A stretch of 64,000 nt of DNA from Maylandia zebra (Eukaryota; Chordata; Actinopteri; Cichliformes; Cichlidae). The notes under the pieces were generated by a model. The model worked only from the letters and a program-made list of their open reading frames with translations, had not been told where the DNA came from and did not search any database. Location: NCBI RefSeq assembly GCF_041146795.1, contig NC_135175.1, positions 24,033,075-24,097,074 on the forward strand, in the 5' to 3' direction. The position numbers and the translations under genes were made by a program. Position 1 is the stretch's first letter. Every line of letters begins with the position of its first letter. Positions 32,619 through 44,700 of this stretch are shown piece after piece.

Positions 32619-35600
32619 CTGCAGGCGAACAACAGAGGGCGATCACATGTTAGATTTACTGTGTTTGATCTAAGAGCCTAGGAGAAAAGCAAATAAAATA
32701 AATCGCATCCAACAATTTTCCATTGAATATGCCTTTATTTTCGGTGGTTAGATCTGAAGGCAGATCCCTGTGGTTTAGTGATGGGATTTCCGGCTCTTTT
32801 TAGAGATCCGGCTCTTTCGGTTCGGCTCACTAAAAAGAGCCGACTCTTTCGGCTCCGAACCGGCTCTTCAGGTTGTTTTGTTGCTTTAATTAATTTATTA
32901 TTAACAATAATATAAAATTATGCACAAAAGGAATTACTAACATAAAAACAAGTGGTTTTATTTATATATGTTTATATATAAATATATGCGGTGGCCCCTA
33001 GAGACAAAACACGTACAAACTCCAAAACACATTTCTAGCATGAACTGAACTTCCAAAGCAGAGCTACTAGATCACTTAAATTACACAATTGAAAGCATGT
33101 GTGTATTGTTTGTGTATTTATACACAGGCACTCATATATATATTCAAATAATTTTAAAAAAAAGTTCATTTACCTGTTACTACGACACACCAAATCCGGT
33201 CGTTGGTACTTCCTGGCTTGTGTAGCCACAAGATAACAAAGGCTCAACACTGCGCCCAGCATCCTGGAGCACTTCTGTTGTCTTTTGTACGTGTTTTGAG
33301 TTTTTATGTGCTTCTGAGTTTTTATATGCTTCTGAGTTTTTACGTGCTTCGGAGTTTGTACGTGTTTTTACATGTTTTGGAGTTTGTACATGCTTCAGAG
33401 TTCGTACGTGTTTTGGAGTTTGTACGTGTTTTTACGTGTTTTGGAGTTTGTACGTGTTCTTACATGTTTTGGAGTTTGTACATGCTTCAGAGTTCGTACG
33501 TGATTTGAAGTTTGTATGTGCTTTGTCTCTAGGGGCCACCGTAAATATACTTTTATTTATTCACTCCACATAAAATGTAATAAATAAATCATATAATATA
33601 AAAATCAACTATTCACATTTCAAGTTTTAACTATTTAAATTTTCAGCTTTTTCCTTTCACAAATTTAAAGTGAAAAGAACACAAAACACTGCAAACCACA
33701 ACACAATTAAATATAAATTATAATATGAAAACTAAAAGAACATGCATATTCTCTGTCATATGGACCTGCATGAATAAACTTTCTCAATCCTTTATCATCT
33801 GCAACCGAAAATAGTTGTGGATGATTACTATACCTTTCTAATGTTGTTGTCCCTGCCTCTCTTTCTCTCTCTCTGGCTCTGTTCCTGTGCTACTGAGTGT
33901 AACTACCGCCCCTCCCCCCTCTGCCCAGCGTAAAGCACAAGGCTCGCGTGCAGAGTGAAGCGGAAAAAAAGTGCGAGAGAGAGGCTGAGAGAAAAAAAAA
34001 AAAACAAAAAACCACGTGACGGCTCGCGATAAGGAGCCGGCTCGCGTCGTTCACGTCAAAGAGCCGGCTCTAAGAGCCATTTCGTTCGCGAACGACCCAT
34101 CACTACTGTGGTTAACTTTTCTCAGTAATGCTGCATTAAACTTTTTCACTGTTCGTCTCATTGTTCTGTTTGCAGTTTTGTACACTTTAGTGTTTATCTC
34201 ACTGTTCCCGAAAAGCAGTGAAATGCTCTCACTGGACGTGCCTCTATAAACAATGTTAGAATGAATTTGAATGTGTTTCTTTTGTTTAAATAGGCAGCAA
34301 CGAGACTTGAGCACTGGAGGTCTACATTCAACTCTGTGCAATCACAAACTTTTCATAAGATTTTCACAGGGTTTTCAAAGTTTATTTTGTAATGTTTCAT
34401 GTAACTGAAAACCTACAGTTGTTATTATTGTTGGCATTTTTATTGGAAAGAAGTTCTTCTCTGAAACAAATATCCCTCCTGAGCATTTCCTAATTTACTG
34501 TAATACTGACGTAAAAGTAGGTTCAGTCCCATCCAGCCAGCGCCACGTGCGCTCCTTTTCCCTGTCGGTCAGACCCATCCAGAAGTAACCTTTGCCAAAG
34601 ATCTGCCTCTTCAGCCATTTCTGAGGTCACATGAGGACAGAAAGAAAACTCAGTCAAAACTCACAAATACTAGAGAGCAATGTCAGATTACAAGATGTGC
34701 GACTCACCTGTTCCTCCATGTCGTTGATGATTAATAATGAACCAGACATTGATTCACAGGTTGTCTTTGCATGATCAAAGCTCTGCAGGTCTTTGGAGAA
34801 AAAATAGCACTTGTCTTTGTAGTTTAGCCATTCCGCAGGGCATCCTGCAAGATATTGAAAAAGCATTGTACAATTTGTTTTTTTCTAAAGTGATGTGAGA
34901 TGAAGAAAAAAAAAAGCTCAGTTTAGCAGAAAGTACCACAAACCTGGCTCTGCCTAGCATTCCTGTAAAACATGTAGTTTTAACCACATAGTTATATATC
35001 TATATCTATCAAGAAAAAGTATGAAGAGACAGCAAACTAGACCACTCTAGTTGAGTCCCAGAATAAAAATACAGAGCTGTAAAGGAATCTAACAGGTCTC
35101 CTGTGACTAAATTGGCTAGTACGCAAATGGCTAGTTGGTGCTTTTTTAGCCTTTAGACCACAGGTGTCGGAATCCAGGCCCGAGGGCCGGTGTCCTGCAG
35201 GTTTTAGATGTGTCCTTGATCCAACACAGCTGATTTAAATGGCTAAATTACCAACATGTCTTCAAGTTCTCCAGAAGTCTGGTAATGAACTAATCATTTG
35301 ATTCAGGTGTGTTGAAACAGGGTTATATCTAAAACCTGCAGGACACCTGCCCTCGAGGCCTGGAGTTTGACACCCCTTGCAGACCCTAGTTAGCTACACT
35401 AACCAGCTGCTAGCAGTTGCTTTATATTTTGCATGGAGGCATGAAAATTGGTAACAAGCTAAACATGATACTAATATGGTGATATTCTAGTTACCAACCA
35501 AAGTAAATATATGCTATCTGACTAAGTCAAAATAATCATTCTGAAACTGATTATGAAGTCATACCTGGAGCCCATATGGTAGGACCCACTGCCTCATCCT

Positions 35601-38600
35601 GCAGAGACACAGGTCCAAAAGGAACTGCAGGGACCCGGATTGGTAGTCCTGGTTGTCCGGGTGGTCCTACTGGCCCTGAGGGCCCTACTGGTCCTGGCAG
35701 TCCCCTTGGTCCTTGCTCCCCAGGTGGTCCAATTGGGCCACGGATACCTGGTGGGCCCTGTACACCCTGAGGACCAGGTTGTCCATCTCTTCCAGGCAAA
35801 CCAGCACTACCTGGTTCTCCTTTAGTACCAGGTGGTCCAGCTCTGCCTCCTGACCCTCTAGGGCCCTTTGACCCGGGGCTGCCAGGTATGCCTGGGAGAC
35901 CCTTTAACCCTGGAAGGCCCGGTGGTCCTGGACTACCCTGCTCTCCTCTAGGTCCTCGGATCCCAGGAGCTCCCTTGTCTCCTTTCTCTCCCTTCTGGCC
36001 TGACTGACCAGGTAGTCCCTGAGGTCCTTTGTCCCCTCTTGGCCCTCTGGGACCAGGGGGACCTGAAACAAAAGAACATTCTCTAACTTTCTCAATTTAA
36101 TCTTAGCAAGAAAGTTAAAATAAAATGTAACATTTATAACACGCATTGATTCATATAATAAATTTTGCAGGCACACTTCTCATACCCTTTAAAATAGTAA
36201 AGTTGGTTATTAGTTGTGAATGCTTGGTGTCCACCAGCTTCATCTCCTCCATGACAATAGAGAGGCTTGTGACCTCCTTGTCCATACGCGCTGCCAGCTC
36301 TTCCTGCTGTGACCTCAGACTCGTTGCGTCTGTCCTCACGTCAGCCATACTGTTGTTGAGGTGTAGCAGGAAGTCTGAATGACGGCCAACTGTCTCTGAA
36401 CAAGTGCGTAAATCATTCAGGTTTAGATTTATTGCACCAAGAAGCTGTGTGGTGAAGCTGATGTTGCCAGTCACACGATCAATACTCTGCTCCGACTCAT
36501 CCAGTCGCACCTCTAGGCGGTCAAACTTTGTAGATGTGAGGTTGCCGAAGTCCCTCTGCTGATCCATGATCTCTCTCAGAGTCTGGTCATGAACCTCTGC
36601 CAGGCTGCTGGTGTTCTGGAGCTGGTTAGCAATAAAAGTGAGCTGTGTCCCCACATCCTCCAGGCTGTCATTGTTGGACTTTGCTAGAGCTGAGGTATTA
36701 CTGGCCAAGATCTGCAGGTTTTCCACTTTGCTACGAAGCCACTCTGTATCAGAGCGGGTCTGTCGGGTGTTCTGTTCAAGACTCTGAAAGTCATTGCGCA
36801 TCTTATGAATAGCCTGGCTGGTGTCATCGACTGAGCGTTGCAGAGCAGCAATGAGACCTCTCTGCTGGTCCTGAGTGAGGTTGAGACTGCTAATGCTGAG
36901 CAGCGCCTGATTTTGGAGTTTTACCTGCTGTTGGAGTTCTCTTTGCAACCTAGCTGTGTCTTCCTGTAGACCCCCAATGATGCTGCCGTACGACTGCAGA
37001 CTGCCATTTACAGAGCGCAAGGTGGCTGTGTTAATGTTCAGCAGTCCTTGAATGGAGCCCTGGCTGCTCTGGATGTCTGAGCCAATGTTCTGCAGCTGAT
37101 TCAGCTTAACTTGATCACTGCGGATGCGCTCTTCCACCGCAGTCAGCTGCCTCTGGAGGGTCCAGATGTTGTTCTTAAAAGCCTGGATCTCTGTGGTGGT
37201 ATTCTCCGACTTCTCTCCGGTCTGATCATCTGAAGATGAAGATTTGTACAGTAAATGATAAAAAAAAAAATATGTCGACGATTTACTGTAGCTTTTAGTT
37301 ACAGCTTTTGACTTCAACGTGTGAGCCTAGATACATACCTAGCTTTTTCAAATCAGTCTCAACAGCAATGATCTTTCCTCCATAGTTTGCAATACCTTCA
37401 GACACACTGTCAACTCTTTGCACCACTGTAAAGAAAACAGGGCAGGCAAAACAAAGGTTAGCTTCACAGGCTCTGTCTTTCATTAACAGACAAAACAGGT
37501 ATGACAGAACTGCCTGCAACCACAGACACCGTATATAAATGGGATCAGAGAGGAAACCAATTAAAGTCTCTGACATACACTATAGGGGAGATGTGTCCAC
37601 ATGTCTTGGAGGCATGTAATAATGACAAACCCTCAGTAATGTAATCCCTTGGGTTACACCAGATTCAGACGTAAAGTGATATGGAGTTGCTGTGCATTGA
37701 AAAGGAAAAAGGCATTAATAAAGAGCGAGAGAGAGGGAGGAAGACACACTGATTCAGCAATGATGGTGTGGGTGGTCACTGACCAATGCTTAGATGTTAG
37801 GTGCATAGGAGGACATTGCAGAGGGCCTTAGGGGACAGGAAGTGACCTGAGGGGGGGGGGCTTCAGTAAACAAGCGGATCAAAGATGACCAGTGGAGACA
37901 GACTCTGTGGCAGGGAGGCTCTTCACGCCCCCACAGGCGACACAGGCATTCATTTCCTCTGGAATGTGTCTGGGATTCCAGGGATGCATCCCGCTTCTAC
38001 CTCCAGTCTCACCAGGGGGACACATCCTGTAAGTGGGAACAGCATTGGCTCCTCTGCTGTGAAGCTGCATCTGAACTGTTTACTTCAGGATAACGGCTGA
38101 ATCCAAGGGGTTTAATTATTGACCAGAAACTAAATATATATTTTCCCCTGAATGGGAGCAAGCATCAAAATGCTTTAGATTAATGTTAGCATGAAGTGTG
38201 TCTCTGTTTAGTTTTGAATATTTTTTTTAAAAAAAATGTACAGACTAAACTAGGACATACAACTTTTTTTAATTGGTGAGTTTTAGAAATCGTGGTAGGC
38301 TGATTTTGTGGTTTGAACTGAGTTACAATAGCTGTTTTCATCTGTTTTCAGATTGTATGCTAAAAAAAAAACGTCTGGAAATTTAATTCTGAAAATGTTT
38401 CCCGTCTTTGGCTTTTTAACCCTCTCCAAAACCCACCTAAACTTGTTTCTGGGAATAAGCAAACCAGTAAAACTGTCTTGCGATGCAACTGTACCACATA
38501 ATTTTTTAGTTATGAATCTAAAAGGTCAGTTGGATAGGAAATACTGCACACACAGAAAATTAAATGTAACGCATTTCCAGTAACCAGATGTACAATGAAG

Positions 38601-38680
38601 CACAAACACCTAAAAAAAGCATATAAACTTTAAGCTCTGCAGACCTATCATAATCTACACCTATGGCACATTGTTTCATT

Positions 38681-38721
<41 letters not shown>

Positions 38722-41700
38722 CTCGAAACTAAAGCTAAACATGAGCAGAAGCTTCTGGAACTTTTCCACATGTTCTGTTCATGGGCTGGCCTCGGGAGAG
38801 GATCATTGCATCACACAATGGTAAAATTAACCATAAAACACACATGCAAAAAGCTGAAATTACAACAGGGCTGCAGAGTAAAGCATTATTTTGCCTCATA
38901 GGCCCAAATGTTGTAGAAATGAGCTGTTTTGTACTCAGTTTGAACTCTTTCCAAGATTTTGTGTGGACGGGTTCTGAAACTGTGTGTCGGCTCTGTCCGG
39001 GCTGTCTTGTAAAATCAAACTCTCTTATGCAACTTTTTAATGAAGTGAGTGAACTTCAAACTCCTGTGTGGGATTGCGCTGAATCTAAGAAGGCCAGCAC
39101 ATTAGCTAAAAGGACAGCGACAGTTTAGCATTAGCTGTCAACTGCAGTAAATTTCACTAGTTAAAACAGGTAGAACAGGAAACAAAAAACACATCTGCAT
39201 AGGGACTCTGTCTGCAGCAGAAATGATGAATTGATCACTGAAATGTTTTTTGCTCATGAACCGAAAGTTATTTAAAGTTAATTTATAGAGAAATGTCAGT
39301 ATTTCACTCTTTGGTGTTTTATGCTTGGAATTCAGAAAGAGAGTCGCAGGCTTCTGGTCCTTTTTCTTTGAGGAAAATTAATGGGACGTGAACCCATGAG
39401 CTCTGAGAATAACCTCATTTTGCTTTTGGTCCTGTCAATTGAGAAAACAAGCTGCAGGAGAAAAGAGTGGGGTCACTCCCTCCCAATTACACTTCTGTGA
39501 TTAAACTGCATCAGAACAAAAGAGCCACATACAGGACGTTTCTGTGGGTCAGTGATGGAGAGACACACAAGTTTATTGCGTAGAAGACTCTGGGTCTCAC
39601 TACATAACCATCTGGAGCTGGGAGTGTGTTTAGGCTGAGCTGTGGTTCCCTTGACAGAGGAGTGCTTCAGTGCCAGTAAAAACCCAGTTTCAGTGGGTTC
39701 TGCTGGAGTTGCACTGAGTTCACTCACTTCTCATCTGGGATCAATTAGGCCTGCCTGAAAACATGCAGCGAGGAACAAGAAAGACCGGCTGAGCTCACAG
39801 CGTAGGGGGACATCATTGTTCGTGTACTCAAGGCACACAGATAAGCCCCGAACATGTTAACTTCACGCCATTTTCACCAATTGAAAATAAGACGGGGACA
39901 TAGAGCAGTCACATATGGGAATGTTTAAGACAATTATAGCAGGAACATTCAGAGTTCAATCCTCCAAAAGACGGCGGGACTGCTTCCCGACCTGGAAAAA
40001 ATTAGAAAAAAAAAGCCAACCAGGAAGTTCAGCTCCACAAAGCCTGAAGAACTTCTCCGGAGGTGTGAGCTTTGGGGGAGTTGGTAAAATAAACTGAGAG
40101 AAGGTTGCGGGGTGGAGAGAGAAAAGAGAGAAGGCAGACAGACAGTCAGATGAAGTTGAAATTTAAAGGGTATTTTCACCCAAATTACATAGACAAATAC
40201 TGTACATGCTCACGACTGATGTTTGTAGTCATGCATACCATGGCTACTTCACCTGTCCCTCCTGCACTTTCTTGCTCATTGTGTCAGATGTTTAGTTACT
40301 CCTCGGCCTCCTTTAGCAGTAATGATACTTGTAACAAATGTAGCATATTTGCAGCTCTGGAGGCCAGGATTACTGAATTGGGGACTCGGCTTCGCACCCT
40401 TCATTCACGCGTAGCTAGCCAGGCCCCTGTAGCTGGTGCAGCCGAAGATAGCGTAGGCCCCGCTAGGCTTTCCCCGGCAGACCCCAAGCAGCTGGGGAAA
40501 GAGGGCGGCTGGGTGACGGTGAGGAGGAAGCATAGTCCTAAACAGAAGCCCCAGGGACACCCGTTTTTCCCCACTTGGCGACACACCCGCCGGGGGTCAA
40601 ACTCTGGTAATTGGTGATTCTGTTCTCAGACATGTGAAGCTAGAGACACCAGCAACCATAGTCAATTGTCTTCCAGGGGCCAGAGCAGGCGACATTGAAG
40701 GAAATTTAAAACTGCTGGCTAAGGGTAAACGTAAATTCAGTAAAATCATAATTCACGTCGGCAGTAATGACACCCGGATACACCAATCGGAGGTCACTAA
40801 AATCAATATTGAATTGGTGTGCAACTTTGCCAAAACAATGTCGGACTCTGTAGTTTTCTCTGGTCCCCTCCCCAATCAGACCAGGAGTGACATGTTTAGC
40901 CGCATGTTCTCCTTAAATTGGTGGGTGTCTGAGTGGTGTCCCAGAAACGATGTGGGCTTCATAGATAATTGGCAAACCTTCTGGCCTATTAATTAACGAA
41001 AGACCAAGACAGACTTTTAATTCATTTGAAAGCCTGATGCTTAGCCTTGTCCACCCCAGCTGTAAAACTCAGAAACCAGTCTTACTTGTTATCATCTATC
41101 GTCCACCTGGGCCTTACACAGAGTTTCTCTCTGATTTCTCAGACTTTTTATCTGATTTAGTTCTCAGCTCAGATAAAATAATTATTGTGGGTGATTTTAA
41201 CATCCATGTAGATGCTAAGAATGACAGCCTCAACATGGCATTTAATCTGTTATTAGACTCAATTGGCTTCTCTCAAAATGTAAAAGAACCCACCCACCAC
41301 TTTAATCACACTCTAGATCTTGTTTTAACATATGGCATAGAAACTGAACATTTAACAGTGTTTCCTGAAAACCCTCTCCTGTCTGATCATTTCCTGATAA
41401 CATTTACATTTACAATAATTGATTACACAGCAGTGGAGAGTAGACTTTATCAAAGTAGATGTCTTTCAGAAAGCGCTGTAACTAAGTTTAAGAATATAAT
41501 CCACCCACTGTTATCATCTTCAATGCCCTGTACCAACATAGAGCAGAGCAGCTATCTGAACGCTACCCCAACAGAGGTCGATTATCTTGTTAATAATTTT
41601 ACCTCCTCACTACGTACGACTCTGGATACTGTAGCTCCTGTGAAAACTAAGGTTTCTAATCAGAAGTTCCTGACTCCGTGGTATAATTCTCAAACAAGTA

Positions 41701-44700
41701 CCCTAAAGCAGATGACTCGCAATCTGGAGAGGAAATGGCGTGTCACAAATTTAGAGGATCATCATTTAACCTGGAGAAATAGTTTGTTGCTTTATAAGAA
41801 AGTCCTCTGCAAAGCCAGAACACCTTACTATTCGTCACTGATTGAAGAAAATAAGAACAACCCCAGGTTTCTCTTCAGCACTGTAGCCAGGCTGACAAAA
41901 AGTCAGAGCTCTTTTGAGCCAACCATCCCTTTAATGTTAACTAGTAATGACTTCATGAACTTCTTCACAAATAAAATTTTTATCATTAGAGAAAAAATTA
42001 CCAATAATCATCCCACAGATGTAATATCATCTCCAGCTACTCTTAGTACCATTGATGTTAAGTTCGACTCTTTTTCTCCAGTTGATCTTTCTGAGTTAAC
42101 TTCAATAATTACTTTCTCCAAACCATCAACGTGTCTTTTTGACCCCATTCCTACAAAACTGATCAAAGAAGTCCTGCCATTAATTAATTCTTCGATCTTA
42201 AATATGATCAACCTATCTCTAATAATCGGCTATGTACCACAGGCCTTCAAGCTAGCTGTAGTTAAACCTTTACTTAAAAAGCCATCTCTAGACCCAGCAG
42301 TCTTAGCTAATTATAGGCCAATCTCCAACTTCATTGAACCAACAACCAGAATCTCACGAACAGAGATCTGTCAGCACAAGGAAATTGAAACAAAGACAGT
42401 GTTTGCCGAAAGGTAAAGAAAGAAAATCCAATTTTGGAAAAAAAACACATATTATGACAATGACAATGTTTCGAATTGCTTGTTGAAGAAACCAATGGAT
42501 ATTAGTACAGTATAGTACTGTTGAAAAGTCTTCAGCTACCCATTATTTCTTTAGATATTTCTTTAACAGGATCTTGAGCAATATTTTTCAGAGGAATTTT
42601 AGGACTACTGGAGGACGAAAAACCTATGCAAAAGTTACATCAGTTACATCTGGCCCTTCAGTTGATCCATCAACGGTTTGCTGAAGCCTCATCAGAAATG
42701 GTCTCAGTGGAAGGGTGGCTGTCAAACAGCCATTGGTAAGGAAGGGAAACAGAGAGAAAAGACTAAGGTCTGCCAAATTACACAAGAACTGGATTGAAAA
42801 TCAGTGGCAACAGGTCTTATGGAATGATGAATCCAAATGTAAATTTTTTGGTTTAAATCATCAGTATATACAGAGGAGATCAGGAGAGAGTGTGTTACTG
42901 TTACAGTCATATACTATCAGTCATGGATAGGGATGGGTACCGGTATCCGGTGCCATCATGGCACTGGTTCTGACATAAACGGTAGTAACCAGACCGAAAA
43001 GTAGCGCACATTTCGGTGCTTTATTTTGGTGCTTTTTTTGTGAGCTGTGATACACTTTAGATTCTAGCCAATCATTTTACGTTTCCGAGGATAGTAGGCG
43101 GGTCCAGGTTCGTACGTTCTTTTAGCGCAGAGCTACAGATTAAAAATGCGAAGCGGTCAAAGTCTGGCTGTACTTCACAGCAAAATATGCAAACTCAGCA
43201 GCCTGCAACAAGTGCTTTAAGCTGATACTGTGATACTGTCAAAGGAGGTAACACCTCAAATCCGATGAAACACCTGGCGACGCATAGGTTTTTTTTTAAA
43301 AGCCGCAAAATGCGCCGTATTTTGATAGCTTGCTGCGAGACCTCACAACGTGCACATCTACTGCGGGTGTGGTGCCTGTTATCGGACGCGGAGTTAGCAA
43401 CATCCCCCAAAAACCCGAAGAGGAGAGTCCTGGCCCCTAGCCCTGCCAGTGTAGCAGAAATGATGACGGATGATGATGGCAGCAGCAGCCGTTCTTCTCT
43501 GCGTGAGTAGCTTAATGTTGTCCGTGTGTAATTTACGTTGAGTAGGCTAACCACGTTATTACATTAATGCATGTAAGGTGAACTAGCAAACCTCATCATA
43601 GCTACATGCGGCTGTCTTCTTGTTTAATGGCAGATAGTCCCTTCACCCTGGCCAAAAAGGCTAAAATGACCAAAGAAAAAGTGGAAAACAGTTAAACATG
43701 AGAGGTTTTTGGACAAAGTTTGTGTTTTTTCCATTGTTTAAGCACTGCTTCCAGCCAAGAGTGATACCATATATGCCCCATAGCGGCAGAAAAGGCTAGC
43801 ATTGTTATCTTTTTACAAAAAAACAGCTGAACACAAGAGGTTTTTGGACCAATTTTTGCGTTCTCCATTCTTTAAGCACCGGTTTAAGCACCGTTTAAGC
43901 ACCAGCACCGTTTCAAAAGTACCGGTTTGGCACCGGTATCGGATAAAACCTAAACGATACCCATCCCTAGTCATGGATTAGCCTCCCCGTAACCTAGATC
44001 TCAACATTATTAAAGCAGGTGGGATCGTCTTGACAACAAACAATACAAAAGGCAGAAACATTGAAAGCTTTGGATGTCCTTCAAGAAGTCTGCAAAACTA
44101 TTCCTGAAGACGACTTAAAGAAATGACAAGAAAGCTGATTAAGAGAGTTCAGGCTATGTTGAAGAATAAAGATGGTCACACTAAATATTGACTTTCAAGC
44201 TCATTTTTGTTTTATATGCTGTGTATGTTTGTACATTTATATATGTTTTGATTTCTATATGCACCTATTTCCTGTTTTCCTATCAAAATATAAAGGAATG
44301 GGGATTGGCTAAAGCCTTTCACAGTACTGTATCATCTTCTCTGGCTATTTCCCGTTTCCATTCACAATATATAGAGTATTTGGAGTCAACCCCGCATGTG
44401 AAATGCACTGCCAGGCATATTTGTTTTGTTAGCTGTTTCTCTTGAGTTCAATCACTGTTTGTTTTTGGTGACTTCATATTTACACATGAAGGTGAAATCT
44501 CTCACGTGACTCTGCAAGAAAGTAAACACGCATTTTTTTAAAATCTAAAACTCCTTGAGTAATGTTTTTGGGTTTTTTTGGCGGGGGTGGGGGGGTGGGG
44601 ATTTGGTTTAACAGGGTGTTTATCTGTAACAGGAAATGTAGAGAGAGTAAATTGAGGGTAAAACTGCTAAGTTTTCCTCGTGGATGTGGCAGAAGTGTTG

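Larger units (their letters stand above)
32768..34113. mobile_element. Non-autonomous hAT element (family C) in the last COLEC12 intron
   Basis: The element proper is 32776-34105 (1330 bp). It starts TAGTGATGGG and ends CCCATCACTA, flanked by the exact 8-bp duplication CTGTGGTT (32768-32775 and 34106-34113). Sub-terminal regions on both sides are dense in AGAGCCG/CGGCTCT motifs, likely transposase-binding repeats. No transposase is seen. It fills 1330 bp of the 1892-bp intron and itself carries the nested element at 32989-33541. Confidence 0.92.
42511..44331 (+). mobile_element. Tc1-like element, family A copy 2, interrupted by a hAT
   Basis: The element proper is 42513-44329. Its ends are TAGTACTGTTGAAAAG and the inverse CCTTTCACAGTACTG, flanked by TA dinucleotides (42511-42512 and 44330-44331) as required for Tc1 targets. 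Transposase remains are broken (for example [20 protein letters not shown] at 42750-42810). The block at 44040-44180 matches 62100-62235 of copy 3. A hAT sits at 42928-43969; removing it and one duplication leaves a continuous Tc1 match (ACTATCAGTCATGGA) to copy 3. Confidence 0.85.

Noticed and set aside
33203-33508. 101-codon open frame with VLEFV/LLSFY repeats
   Set aside because: It is produced by translating the 18-19-bp minisatellite; there is no start context, splice or family support.
35576-35825. Plus-strand Gly/Pro-rich frames opposite the collagen exon
   Set aside because: They are mirror effects of GGN/CCN triplets on the complementary strand.
35904-36176. 90-codon minus-strand frame over the collagen exon
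   Set aside because: It reads the Gly-X-Y exon in a different frame and runs through its acceptor site.
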